Positions 36,722 to 45,876 are shown, numbered from the stretch's first letter. The stretch is DNA of 64,000 nucleotides from an uncultured Dehalococcoidia bacterium (GCA_958296225.1 OY282456.1:1426001-1490000); one strand, 5' to 3'. Numbers and translations are program-made. The notes: generated from the letters alone by a model not told the origin.

Positions 36722-37546
36722 ATGGCAAATCTGACCAACGCGCGCCGCATCGGGGCCCTGGTTCCCGCCACCAATCCGGTGGTTGAACCGGACTTCTACC
36801 GGGTGGCGCCGCCGGAAATCACGGTGCATTTCGAACGTATGTGGAACGGCGCCTGGGGAAGTCAGCCGGAAATTGCCACTGAAACCGGGCACCGTCTCAA
36901 TATGACCAGCGCCGATGCTAACGAAGTCGAATGGGCGCTGTTCGGATTCGACGTCGGCAGGATGAACGACGACGTGGCCCGCGGCGCCAGCGCCCTGTCC
37001 AACATCGGCCCCCAAGTCCTGGTGTACGCCTGCACCTCCGGGACGTGGCATAAAGGATACCTGGCCTACGACCGGATGATGGCGCAAATAATGGAGGAAG
37101 CAAGCGGGGTCCAGTCAATAACCGCCGTGGCCTCCTGCATCGCCGCGATGCGGCATATGGGCAGCCGCAAGTTGAGCATCGCCGGCCCATACCGCAACTT
37201 CCACCTGCGCAACCGCCTGCAGCCGCTGGTGGAAGAGGCCGGCTTCGAGGTGCTGAGCGCCGACGGCGAGCCGTGGCTGCAGGACTCCATGAACCCCCGC
37301 GAAATTGACGCCGAGCCGCCCCAGACCATCATCGACTTCGTGCCGACGGTGGCCCAGGAAAAGGCCGATACCATCTTCCTGCCCGGCACGGCCTGGCGCG
37401 CGCTGGACGCGGCCGAAGAGCTGGAGCAGCAGCTGGGCAAGACGGTCATCACAGTCAACCAGGCCACCATCTGGATGGCCCTCCGGCGGCTGGGGTGGAC
37501 CAAGCCGATCGACGGCTACGGCAGCCTGCTGCGAAACCTGGATTAG
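36722..37546 (+). CDS. Maleate isomerase / arylmalonate decarboxylase-like protein (Asp/Glu racemase superfamily)
   Basis: 274 aa. RRIGALVPATNPVVEPDFYRVAPPEITVHFERM is the typical N-terminus. The first catalytic Cys is C104 in VYACTSGT. The second, normally in a SCTN-R motif, is replaced: LPGTAWR has G222 at that place. Maleate isomerase uses both cysteines, and arylmalonate decarboxylase only the second, so this protein has the reverse loss and its chemistry is unclear. An MFS transporter gene follows after 55 nt. Confidence 0.8.
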   Translation: MANLTNARRIGALVPATNPVVEPDFYRVAPPEITVHFERMWNGAWGSQPEIATETGHRLNMTSADANEVEWALFGFDVGRMNDDVARGASALSNIGPQVLVYACTSGTWHKGYLAYDRMMAQIMEEASGVQSITAVASCIAAMRHMGSRKLSIAGPYRNFHLRNRLQPLVEEAGFEVLSADGEPWLQDSMNPREIDAEPPQTIIDFVPTVAQEKADTIFLPGTAWRALDAAEELEQQLGKTVITVNQATIWMALRRLGWTKPIDGYGSLLRNLD

Positions 37547-37601
37547 CCGGCAATGTACCAACGACCGCCAGGTGGGATGCGGACTCAAAGGGAGACTCGA
37601 T

Positions 37602-39008
37602 ATGTCCGGCAACCCGGTACCGCAGCGCAACTTTTTCGCTCAGCGGGCGCAGCGATTCCTGGCGGCGCTGGTATTTCGAGATTTTCGATTCCTGGCCCTT
37701 GCCACCTTATGCAGCGGCAGCGGAGCCTGGGCCCTGATTGTCGCGCGCGGAGCGTGGGTGTACGGTATCCCCGAGCTACAGGGCACTCAGGGTCTGTGGG
37801 TGGGGCTGATTACGTTTGCGGCAATGTCGCCGCGTTTCTTTGCAACCCCGTTCATCGGCTACCTGGCCGACAAAATGACCCGCAAAACCCTGTTGCAGCG
37901 GGTGTACCTGCTCCAAATCATCCAGGCTGCCATCATGGCCCTTCTGGTGATGGCCGGCGTCAGCAACCCGTGGTACGTGGTTGCTCTGGCGGTGTTGAAC
38001 GGGACATTGCGCTCCACGCAGATGACGGCTTCCCAGTCGTTGACGCCCAACCTGGTGGACCGGGAACGATTGCCCAACGCCGTTGCCCTGAACCAGGCGA
38101 TGCAGCAGGGCTCCCGCGCCGTGGGGCCGGCCATTCTGCTGGCGATTTCCGTCACGGTGGGCAGCAGCGCCATTTTCGGTTCCGGAGGATTTTCGTTCTC
38201 CCTGCAGCACCTGGCGCTCACCATGGGCGCCTCCGCCATCGTGTTCTGGGCGTGCGCCGCTTTCTACCTGGTCGCCCTGCTCGCCGTGCTAAACATCCGG
38301 ACGGTATCATCGGGAGTCATCGACCGCCGCCGCAGCTTCTGGGCCAACATCGCCGCCGGATTCGCTTACGTGTACAGCACGCCGCTGGTCTTCGGAATCC
38401 TGCTGATTGCGGTGGCCCATTGCGTGCTGGTGATGTCCTTCGAGTCCATGCTCCCGCCGCTGGCATTGGAGAAACTCTCACCCGACGGGATAACGTTCAA
38501 TGAGAACGATGTTTACGCCCTGATGGCGGCCCTGGGCATTGGCGCCCTGTTCTCTTCAATATTCGTAGGGGGCATCGTCAACCATATGACGCGCGGGAGA
38601 ATATTCCTGCTGCTTGGTTTCACCAGCAGCTTGACGCCCATCGGATTGGGATTGTCCTCACAAACCGGGATTTCCGTGATTGCTGCGGTTATGATGGGAC
38701 TGGGAACCTCCGGCTTTATGACCATCACCCACACCATAATCCAGTCGGTCGTACCGGACGAAATCCGGGGCCGGGTCTCGTCCGCGTATTCCATGCACAT
38801 CGGCGGCAGCATGGCTTTCGCCAACTTGCTGTACGGTCGCTTGGCGGACTTCTGGTCCGCGGGCAATGTTATGGCGGTGGCGGGAGCAACCTTCACTTTG
38901 GTGGTTATAGGCACCGTAATCGCCAGCGGCTTCTGGCGCGATATCTACTTCCGGGGGACGGCGCGCCCGGTCGCGGCGGCCGCCAACCCTGCCGGTGGCG
39001 CCAACTAG
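37602..39008 (+). CDS. MFS transporter, EntS/MFS_3-like
   Basis: 468 aa with about 12 membrane segments. FRDFRFLALATLCSGSGAWA opens helix 1, and the loop 2-3 motif is FIGYLADKMTRKTLLQ. NAVALNQAMQQGSRAVGPAILL and SVVPDEIRGRVSSAYSM are typical of the EntS-like export group. GGGAGA lies ahead of the ATG. Possibly exports or imports a small organic acid linked to the preceding gene; that is inference from adjacency alone. Confidence 0.88.
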   Translation: MSGNPVPQRNFFAQRAQRFLAALVFRDFRFLALATLCSGSGAWALIVARGAWVYGIPELQGTQGLWVGLITFAAMSPRFFATPFIGYLADKMTRKTLLQRVYLLQIIQAAIMALLVMAGVSNPWYVVALAVLNGTLRSTQMTASQSLTPNLVDRERLPNAVALNQAMQQGSRAVGPAILLAISVTVGSSAIFGSGGFSFSLQHLALTMGASAIVFWACAAFYLVALLAVLNIRTVSSGVIDRRRSFWANIAAGFAYVYSTPLVFGILLIAVAHCVLVMSFESMLPPLALEKLSPDGITFNENDVYALMAALGIGALFSSIFVGGIVNHMTRGRIFLLLGFTSSLTPIGLGLSSQTGISVIAAVMMGLGTSGFMTITHTIIQSVVPDEIRGRVSSAYSMHIGGSMAFANLLYGRLADFWSAGNVMAVAGATFTLVVIGTVIASGFWRDIYFRGTARPVAAAANPAGGAN

Positions 39009-39048
39009 CCGGCAAGCAAAATATTGGCCGGCGCCGCGGACTCAAAGG

Positions 39049-39777
39049 CTACGCCCGGCAGCAGGCTGCGCGGCAGGCCGACAGGCCGTAGCAACAACTT
39101 CGGCAAAAGCAGACTCGGAGCGCTTCGTTGCCATCTTCCTCCGCATCGTCATCCTCATCCCGAAAGAAATTCTCTCTACCTTCCTTGATGAAGAATGGAA
39201 TCAGGATCAGGGACGCTACCGGGTCGGCCCACCACCAGGCAAGCCAAAGGTTGAACCCCAGCCCAACCAGGATTGCCAGGTCCTGAAGATCGCAGAACAG
39301 GCTTTCGACCGCCTCCCCGCGCAACGAACGGGACTGCAACCGGGCGGCAACGCGCATCTTCGCCACGTAGAGGCCGCTCATCACGACGGCGCTTGCCACC
39401 GCAATTCCGGCGCCGATGAGGCTCGGCTGTGGTTCGGGCAACCATCCCAACAGGATGGCCCCCGAATGAACGCCGACATAGGCCGCCAGCAAAAAGAAGG
39501 TCAGGCCGATTAGCCGCTGCGCTTTGCCCTCTGCGGCCTCGTCCTCCCCTCCGTTCCGCTCTCTGGTCAACCGCCACACCAGGACCCCGCCAGCGAAAAG
39601 CTCGATGACGCTGTCCGCGCCAAAGGCAAGGAGAACCACACTCCCCGCCCGGGCGCCGGCCCAGAATGCAACCCCGGCCTCGGCCAGGTTCCACACCAGA
39701 CCGACAGACACCAGAATCAGCGCCGTTCGGCGGAGCGTATCGGCTTGACACATCAGGGCCGGTTTCTCCTTCGTCAC
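39049..39777 (-). CDS. Cation-diffusion-facilitator-like membrane protein with Cys-rich tail
   Basis: 242 aa, about six membrane segments. GADSVIELFAG and CDLQDLAILVGL occupy the places of the two metal-site helices of CDF transporters, and VASLILIPFFIKEG resembles the last helix. The usual cytoplasmic domain is missing. Instead the protein ends in an acidic run (EDDDAEEDGNE) and seven cysteines in the last 21 residues (VCFCRSCCYGLSACRAACCRA). The start could be Met-9. Metal is unknown. Confidence 0.7.
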   Translation of the reverse strand: MTKEKPALMCQADTLRRTALILVSVGLVWNLAEAGVAFWAGARAGSVVLLAFGADSVIELFAGGVLVWRLTRERNGGEDEAAEGKAQRLIGLTFFLLAAYVGVHSGAILLGWLPEPQPSLIGAGIAVASAVVMSGLYVAKMRVAARLQSRSLRGEAVESLFCDLQDLAILVGLGFNLWLAWWWADPVASLILIPFFIKEGRENFFRDEDDDAEEDGNEALRVCFCRSCCYGLSACRAACCRA

Positions 39778-39915
39778 ACGCGGCCGGCCAACGGCCCGCC
39801 AAAGTTCCCGGAGTGAAGCGAGTTTGAACGCATCCTAACCTGAACTTTGTGCCAAGACCAGTGTTCAGTCGCACCGCAGTTGTTCAGAGTTGAGTTGAGC
39901 GGACAATGCAGCCCC

Positions 39916-39951
39916 GGCCGGTCATTCCGGCGCGCGCCGGAATGACCGGCC
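39916..39951. repeat. 36-bp perfect palindrome
   Basis: GGCCGGTCATTCCGGCGC followed by its exact reverse complement. It lies between two divergent genes (CDF-like and Gfo/Idh), so it is not a terminator between gene ends. Probably a dispersed GTCATTCCGGC-type repeat. Confidence 0.8.
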
Positions 39952-40024
39952 ACGCCGAAAACGACCCACCAAGCCGGAACTGTTACACTTGACACGCCTA
40001 AATTGGCGATGGAGGAAGGAAACA

Positions 40025-41062
40025 ATGGCTGAAGAACCAATCAGAGTGGGTCTAATCGGCGCGGGCGGCAATGTGCGCCACCGCCACATCCCCGGGTTTC
40101 TGGGGGTGGCGGACTGTGAGATTGTGGCCGTGGCCAACCGGACTGTCCAATCCGGCCGGGCGGTGGCCGACCAGTTCAATATTCCCAAAGTGTACCGCCA
40201 CTGGCGGGAGTTGTTGCAGGACGACGCGATTAACGCCGTCTGCATCGGCACCTGGCCGTATATGCACCGCACTATGACCCTGGCCGCCCTGGAGGCGGGA
40301 AAACACGTGCTCACCGAGGCCCGCATGGCCAATGACGCGGCGGAGGCCCGCGATATGCTGAACGCCTCCCGAGCCCACCCGCACCTGGTCTGTCAACTTA
40401 CCCCAACCTCCACCAGCTACACCATCGACAACGTCATCAAAAGGCTGATTGACGAAGGGCGCCTGGGCGAGCTGCTGTCGGTGGATTTCACGTCCCTGCA
40501 AAACAACTTCGCGGATTTCGCTAGCCCGCTGCACTGGCGGCAGGACCGCGCGCTCAGCGGCCACAACACCCTGAACATCGGCGCATCCTACGAGTCGATG
40601 ATGCGCTGGCTGGGGCGAGGAAACCGGGTCATGGCTATGTCCAAAGTCCATGTGCCGTACCGGAGAGACGACGCCGGGCATCTCACGTCGGTGACCATCC
40701 CCGACCACATCGACATACTCTATGAGCTGGCCAACGGGGCCCAGGTTCATATGCAAATGAGCGCCACCTCCGGGCTGAACGGGGGCAATCACATCTGGAT
40801 GTTCGGGACGGATGGGACAATCCACGTGGACTCCCAACGCCGGGTGTGGGCCGGCAAGCGGGGCGACGCGGAACTGACCGCAGTGCCCAATCCCCCGGAG
40901 ACCCAGGCCAGGTACCGCGTTGAGGAGCAGTTCACCAACGCCATCCGCGGGAAGGAGACTGTGGACATGGTCGCCTTTGAGACCGGCGTCCACTACATGG
41001 AATGGACTGAAGCGGTGTACCGCAGCGCCATGACGGGACAGGCCGTTTATCTGCCCCTGTAG
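40025..41062 (+). CDS. Gfo/Idh/MocA family oxidoreductase
   Basis: 345 aa. The Rossmann loop is VGLIGAGGNVRHRHIPGF. The usual catalytic EKP is changed: HVLTEARMANDAAEARDML stands where CEKPLA is expected, so the conserved Lys is Arg and the Pro is Met. The C-terminal sheet domain (LHWRQDRALSGHNTLNIGASY...) is present. Acts on sugars, inositols or related alcohols if active. GGAGGAAGG precedes the ATG. An aldo/keto reductase gene follows after 113 nt. Confidence 0.85.
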   Translation: MAEEPIRVGLIGAGGNVRHRHIPGFLGVADCEIVAVANRTVQSGRAVADQFNIPKVYRHWRELLQDDAINAVCIGTWPYMHRTMTLAALEAGKHVLTEARMANDAAEARDMLNASRAHPHLVCQLTPTSTSYTIDNVIKRLIDEGRLGELLSVDFTSLQNNFADFASPLHWRQDRALSGHNTLNIGASYESMMRWLGRGNRVMAMSKVHVPYRRDDAGHLTSVTIPDHIDILYELANGAQVHMQMSATSGLNGGNHIWMFGTDGTIHVDSQRRVWAGKRGDAELTAVPNPPETQARYRVEEQFTNAIRGKETVDMVAFETGVHYMEWTEAVYRSAMTGQAVYLPL

Positions 41063-41175
41063 GCCCGCGCGTCAACTTCCGGCCGCCTTTGATACCAAAC
41101 CAGCAGGCGGGCGATTGTCCCCAACCGGATTGAGGAATATCATCAAGGGACAAACAAGACGGACGGGGAAACGTG

Positions 41176-42162
41176 ATGAACTATCGACCCTTGGGAAACA
41201 CCGGGCTCAACGTGTCCGAAATCGGGTTTGGCTGCGGCAACGTCGGCGGCTTGATGATACGGGGCAATCATTGCGAACAGGTAAAGGCGGTCGCCCGGGC
41301 AATGGAGCTGGGCATAAACTACTTCGACACCGCCGCCTCCTACGGCGACGGCCAGTCGGAGACCAACCTGGGGCGGGTATTGCAGGAGTTGTCGGCGGAC
41401 GTTTACGTCGGCACCAAGTTCCGGGTCGCCACTCACGAGCCGGGGCGCATCAAGGGCAGCGTCATCGCCGCGGTGGAGGAGAGCCTGACCCGGCTCCGGC
41501 GGGAGCGGGTTGACCTGATTCAGATGCACAACCACGTCGCGTCAATAGCGGAGGGCGGCGCCGTCTCTCCCGACGAAACGCTGGGCGAGGTGGTGGACGC
41601 CCTGCGGGAGTTACGCGCTCAGGGCAAGGCCCGGTTCTGGGGGCTGACTGCGGTGGGGGAAACCGCAGCCTTGCGCCGGGTCATTGACTCGGGGACGCTG
41701 AACACCATCCAGTCGGTGTACAACCTGGTCAACCCCAGCGCCGGAGCGTCCGTACCGCCCGGGTTCGATATGCCGGACTATGGAAACCAGATTGAGCGCG
41801 CCTCCGCCAACGGCATGGGGGTACTGGTGATTAGAGTCCTGGCGGCGGGCGCGTTGAGCGGAGAGGCGACGCGGCATCCCGTCGCCGTGCCGACCGTCGC
41901 GCCCATCGGTTCGGGCCGCGACTACGGCCAGGACCGGGCCCGGGCGGAGGGCTTCCGGTTTCTGCTGCAAGAGGGATACGCGGGCAGCCTGGTGGAGGCT
42001 GCGCTGCGGTTCGCCCTGGGCAACCCCGGCGTGAGCAGCGTACTGGTGGGGTATTCGAGCCTGGAACACCTGGAGCAGGCCGCTGCAATCGCCGCCAGGG
42101 GGCCGCTGCCCGCGGCAGCCGTGGCCCGACTGCCGGAGGTATGGGCCGGGTTCACCGGCTGA
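41176..42162 (+). CDS. Aldo/keto reductase
   Basis: 328 aa TIM barrel. The catalytic tetrad is visible: Asp in INYFDTAASYGDGQSE, Tyr in the same stretch, Lys in VYVGTKF and His in LIQMHNHV. NADP(H) is expected. Met-1 at 41176 follows an in-frame GTG; ATG preferred. The C-terminus (FALGNPGVSSVLVGYSSLEHLEQAAA) is typical. The remnant at 63498 resembles this C-terminal region of the family. Confidence 0.9.
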   Translation: MNYRPLGNTGLNVSEIGFGCGNVGGLMIRGNHCEQVKAVARAMELGINYFDTAASYGDGQSETNLGRVLQELSADVYVGTKFRVATHEPGRIKGSVIAAVEESLTRLRRERVDLIQMHNHVASIAEGGAVSPDETLGEVVDALRELRAQGKARFWGLTAVGETAALRRVIDSGTLNTIQSVYNLVNPSAGASVPPGFDMPDYGNQIERASANGMGVLVIRVLAAGALSGEATRHPVAVPTVAPIGSGRDYGQDRARAEGFRFLLQEGYAGSLVEAALRFALGNPGVSSVLVGYSSLEHLEQAAAIAARGPLPAAAVARLPEVWAGFTG

Positions 42163-42176
42163 TACGACACTCCTCA

Positions 42177-42207
42177 GGACGGGCGAACCAGGCTGGCTTG
42201 CCCGTCC
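42177..42207. terminator. Hairpin between converging genes
   Basis: GGACGGGC and GCCCGTCC pair with a 15-nt loop, between the aldo/keto reductase and LigB-type gene ends. No T-run. Confidence 0.4.
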
Positions 42208-42254
42208 GGCTCAGTCCCCGCCGGTTGCCGCGCCGGTGGGAGAATCCAATGCGG

Positions 42255-43226
42255 TCAGTTCCAGATTGCCGCTACGCGGTACGCCAGTTGGGTGTGGGAC
42301 TCACGCACGTCGACGATTTCCGCGGGAACGTCGCCGAGTATCCCCAAAGCGATAATCCAGTTCAGGATTTCGTGGTCTCCCGATTCCTGTATCTCCTCCG
42401 GAGTAAGTTCCGCCAGCCGGCGCCCCTGGCCCGTCCGCACCAGTTCCAGGTTGCGCCGGTCGGTCTCAATGTCTATTGAACGGCACTGGAACTTGTGAGC
42501 CAGGAAACTGTGGGACCAGCTGGAGGATGCTACCACGGCGACCCGTTCGTCCCTGGTGTCCAGGAACCTGCGGATGCCGCGCCCCAGTTCGTAGCACCGT
42601 TTGGGCGTGGGCCGCGGCGGGTAATCGGGTCCGGCCTCTTCGCCATAGCAGTTGACGAACAGGGGGAGCAGCGGAAACCTGCCGTCGGGGTCCAGAAACA
42701 CCAGCGGGTTGATAATGGCGTGGGCCAAGCCCCAGTCCCAACCCTTGAGCGCGGTGGAGGATGCCATGTCGAACCCGTCCCGAATCAGGCAGTTGCGCAG
42801 GTCTTTGGCAAACTCTTTGGGGCACTGGAAAGAGAACTTCGTCTCCGGGGCGGCGTGCCACAGGTTGGTCCGGGCCGCCGGGCGCTGGAAGGGATAGCCG
42901 TCAACTGAGGCGCCGGTGTACAGACAGAAGGGAGGCAGATTGTCCTGTAAGAAGTTCTCTGCCTGGTCGTCGCCAATGACAATCAGGACATCCGGTTCCC
43001 ATTCGTGCAGGCGGTCGCGGAGTATCTGAAACGACCGGACGACCTGCTGCTGGTCGCTGATGTCCTGGCTCAGTCCGTTGTCCTCTCCCAGCTCTGCCAG
43101 CAATTGGGCGGGGGGTTCGTAGCCCGGTACGCGGGCAAATATCCGCTCTCTGCCCCTGGCCCATACCTCGGGCGGAGTCAGAATGATTGGGCCGTGGGAA
43201 CATCCCAGCCCCAGCAATTCAGCCAT
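42255..43226 (-). CDS. LigB-type extradiol ring-cleavage dioxygenase
   Basis: 323 aa. MAELLGLGCSHGPIILTPP gives the first Fe-ligand His, and VVASSSWSHSFLAHKFQ the second conserved His region; the family uses Fe(II) and a nearby Glu. Related to protocatechuate 4,5-dioxygenase beta chain and DOPA dioxygenases. No LigA-like small chain is adjacent. AGGAGG precedes the ATG. It stands 107 nt after the HpaB-type monooxygenase on the same strand, so hydroxylation followed by ring cleavage is a reasonable pathway. Confidence 0.85.
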   Translation of the reverse strand: MAELLGLGCSHGPIILTPPEVWARGRERIFARVPGYEPPAQLLAELGEDNGLSQDISDQQQVVRSFQILRDRLHEWEPDVLIVIGDDQAENFLQDNLPPFCLYTGASVDGYPFQRPAARTNLWHAAPETKFSFQCPKEFAKDLRNCLIRDGFDMASSTALKGWDWGLAHAIINPLVFLDPDGRFPLLPLFVNCYGEEAGPDYPPRPTPKRCYELGRGIRRFLDTRDERVAVVASSSWSHSFLAHKFQCRSIDIETDRRNLELVRTGQGRRLAELTPEEIQESGDHEILNWIIALGILGDVPAEIVDVRESHTQLAYRVAAIWN

Positions 43227-43333
43227 TTTATCCTCCTGTCAAGCCGGCCCTGGCATCACTTGGTCAATTTTTGCGATTGTAAGGGCGCGCGTGGCGAGCT
43301 GTCAATTTCGCGCCGCACGAGACCTCCGGCACG

Positions 43334-44863
43334 TTAATTGAGTGGCTGGGAATTCAGCGTCCCGGCGTTGGTTGAGGCAGTTGATTGAGGCATTCGACGC
43401 GGCACGTTCTGCATCTCCTGTAGGCTGGTCAAGTCCAGGGGTGGTATGTCAACCTGGATAAACTCCTGTACTCCGTTAGCCAACTCGTTGTAGCTTTCAA
43501 ACCAGGACGCCAGCCGGCGGCGCCACGTTTCCAGCCCGCCGCTGGCATGGAGCTCGAAAACCGCCTCGCGTCCGTCCAGACCCGAGGCCACCTGGTCCCA
43601 GGCGAGCTGCAAGAGCGCGGCCCGTTGCAGCGCCGTGTAGCCGCCCCCGCCGAAGGCGTCTTCCAGCTCGGCGGCCATCATCGGGTCTGCGAAGTCGGTG
43701 TCGGCCGGGGCGTTGACCAACGACGAACCGGGCAGGGCGCGCAGCAGTTCGGCCATTCGCTGGCGAACTTTAAGGGTGTTGATTCCGGCCGCGGCTACGT
43801 GAAGCTGGTTGGGCAAGGCGTGTCCGCTCGCGGTCGTTTCCGGGTCCAGTTCCGCCGCCGTCATACAGGTGCGCGTGGTCTGGACGTTAACGGTCAGCTC
43901 GACCAGCTGCTCAATAGTTTGAGGATTGTCCTTGAAGCCCATAACTTCGGCCAGGGCAAGGCCGAGCGCCAGGGTCAGTTCCGCCTTGGCAAGCCAACCG
44001 TAGCTATGATGCCAAAGCAGCCAGGATACCAGCGAATGACGCCGGTACCGGTTCAAGGGTTCTCCGGTGAACACGCGCGAGCGGGGGACGAAAACGTTCT
44101 CCAGCCAGACCATGGCATCCAGTTCGTCAAACCGGCTGCTTAAAGGCGACAGGAATGGATTTTTATGCTTGGCGACGGTTCGGCGCGACACCACCCGGAG
44201 GCCGGGGGAGTTCACCGGCACGATGAACCACAGGAACCGCCCGCTGTCCGGCGGCAAATCATTCCTGGTGGTAATCAGCAAGTCCTCCGCGAAGGGCGTG
44301 CTGGTGTGCATCTGAATCTTGCCGCTCACCACGATACCCTGGGCGGTTTCGCTGACCAGACGGAGCGCCACGCGCTCGCTCTCAGCCTGGCGGAGCCGCG
44401 TCCCGATTAGCGGCCCGCCGCCGGCGAAGGTTAGAAACCTGCCACTTTTAGCCAGAGATTCCAGATACGCCTCAGCCGCCGCAATCTCCTCGGCAGAGTT
44501 GTTCAGCTGCTTGAGCACATTCAGCATCCCCAGGGCAATCAATGCGCCGTAGCCTGGGGTGTGGGTCATGTTCCCGCCGGTAACGAAATGCACGGCGCTA
44601 ATGGCCTTCCCCAGGCGCCTCAAATCCGCAGCCGTCTGCGGCGGGGTCAGCGCGAGGGGATGCCGCCGGCCGTTGCCGTCGGGCTGGGTCAGCAGAATAT
44701 CCTGCCAGTAAGCGTCGCCGTGGCGGTCATACCAGGCCACGTACTCATCCACCATGGCCGACGTCGCCGGGTCGGTCGTGACGTCGGCCACGGCGCCTTC
44801 GCCCATCACCCATACGTCGCGCCCATCGCGTAGATTCTCTTTGTACTCAGCCCCTGTCCGCAT
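43334..44863 (-). CDS. FADH2-dependent monooxygenase, HpaB/PvcC type
   Basis: 509 aa, acyl-CoA-dehydrogenase-like fold. RTGAEYKENLRDGRDVWVMGE is the family N-terminus. MTHTPGYGALIALGML, GIVVSGKIQMHTSTPFAEDLL and DELDAMVWLENVFVPRSRVF mark the flavin and substrate sections. Related enzymes hydroxylate 4-hydroxyphenylacetate or chlorophenols using FADH2 from a separate reductase, which is not seen here. It lies immediately downstream of a broken SDR fragment. The C-terminal 40 residues are Ser/Gln-rich and unlike the family. Confidence 0.88.
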   Translation of the reverse strand: MRTGAEYKENLRDGRDVWVMGEGAVADVTTDPATSAMVDEYVAWYDRHGDAYWQDILLTQPDGNGRRHPLALTPPQTAADLRRLGKAISAVHFVTGGNMTHTPGYGALIALGMLNVLKQLNNSAEEIAAAEAYLESLAKSGRFLTFAGGGPLIGTRLRQAESERVALRLVSETAQGIVVSGKIQMHTSTPFAEDLLITTRNDLPPDSGRFLWFIVPVNSPGLRVVSRRTVAKHKNPFLSPLSSRFDELDAMVWLENVFVPRSRVFTGEPLNRYRRHSLVSWLLWHHSYGWLAKAELTLALGLALAEVMGFKDNPQTIEQLVELTVNVQTTRTCMTAAELDPETTASGHALPNQLHVAAAGINTLKVRQRMAELLRALPGSSLVNAPADTDFADPMMAAELEDAFGGGGYTALQRAALLQLAWDQVASGLDGREAVFELHASGGLETWRRRLASWFESYNELANGVQEFIQVDIPPLDLTSLQEMQNVPRRMPQSTASTNAGTLNSQPLN

Positions 44864-44866
44864 ATT

Positions 44867-45052
44867 TCACCGTCCGCAAGATAACCGGGTCCAGTTTCCA
44901 TTGTTGAGCAGCGCGTCGGTCTTGCCGCAGCGTTCCATCGCTTGACGAATCATTGCATTGACTTGGGCCGCATCGGTTACGTCGCCGCCAATGGCAAAGG
45001 CGTCTCCACCGGATGGGCGCCGGAGACTGTTGTCCGATTGGCCAGAGTTAGC
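44867..45052 (-). pseudogene. Internal fragment of a short-chain dehydrogenase
   Basis: On the minus strand one frame reads about 58 codons including GGDAFAIGGDVTDAAQVNAM and IRQAMERCGKTDALLNNGN, the middle of an SDR (the DVTD and NNAG motifs, the latter changed to NNGN). A TGA follows after eight more codons. No Rossmann start (TGxxxGIG) and no YxxxK part exist nearby; the VOC gene and hpaB-type gene begin where they should be. A decayed remnant. Confidence 0.75.
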
Positions 45053-45076
45053 GAAGTGGTGGGCCCGGTCCCTGGT

Positions 45077-45514
45077 CTAGGCGTTCGCCAGCTCCGCGAA
45101 CGATGGCTCCGGCATTCCCTGGGCCCATGTCGGGTCCCGCAATTCCAGCCGGTTGCCGCTGGGGTCGTAGAAGTAAAGCTCGCGGCCGGTAAAGAACCCC
45201 TGGCCCCGGTAGGTCAAATTGTCGATTTTGATACCCCTTTGGCGGAACACCCGGCACGCCTCGTTGAAAGTCTCGGGCGATACGGTGAACGAATGGTGCA
45301 CCCCGGCGTCCTCAGCCAGGGGGCCGTCCACCGGGCCGGAGCGCTCGCACAGCAGAATGTTATGGTCGCCGACGTTGAAACAGGACATAATGTTGTTGCC
45401 CAGCCGGCCTTTGGGGGTCAGCCCCAGCAGTTCGCCGTAGAACGCTTCCGCTTCGTTCAAGTCGTTTACCGGAATCGACCAGTGGGTTACGCCTTCAATT
45501 TTCAAAACCGCCAT
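45077..45514 (-). CDS. VOC superfamily protein
   Basis: 145 aa from the ATG at 45514 with GGAGG 4 nt upstream (the frame is open further, without similarity). VTHWSIPVNDLNEAEAFYGELLG opens module one (His ligand), AGVHHSFTVSPETFNEACRVFRQRG module two, and LYFYDPSGNRLELRDP holds the metal Glu. Typical of ring-cleaving or glyoxalase-like VOC proteins. Same strand as the HpaB-type and LigB-type genes, likely part of their catabolic group. Confidence 0.85.
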   Translation of the reverse strand: MAVLKIEGVTHWSIPVNDLNEAEAFYGELLGLTPKGRLGNNIMSCFNVGDHNILLCERSGPVDGPLAEDAGVHHSFTVSPETFNEACRVFRQRGIKIDNLTYRGQGFFTGRELYFYDPSGNRLELRDPTWAQGMPEPSFAELANA

Positions 45515-45819
45515 ATTGCCTCCGGTAACCCGCAAGGGATTGGGCCTGACGACAGGCCCGGTTTTGACGGCCCCGCAACATTCCCTCAGATAAGTCGCTC
45601 GGCGCGGGCGCCGCTGCTTGCCGGCCATTATACACAGGCGCGGGAAGGCCGGGGCCATCAAGGTTGGGAAGCCGGGTAGCGTTCCGTTGCCGGCGGTCAG
45701 GGTTTTGCAAAGTCATTAAAGCCCTCTCCCCCTGCAGGAGAGGGTTGGGAGATGGGTAGCGCTCCTCCGGCAGCAAAACCCGCCGCCCAGACTTTGCGCC
45801 GGCCCACTGACAACCCCCT

Positions 45820-45848
45820 TTGACAACAGCGAACATCGGTACTATACT
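45820..45848 (+). promoter_or_regulatory. Consensus promoter of right RNA cassette
   Basis: TTGACA (45820-45825), 17-bp spacer, TATACT (45843-45848). Among the closest to consensus in the window. Confidence 0.8.
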
Positions 45849-45876
45849 GCAACCTATCACGTGAATCTCAGTCCTG

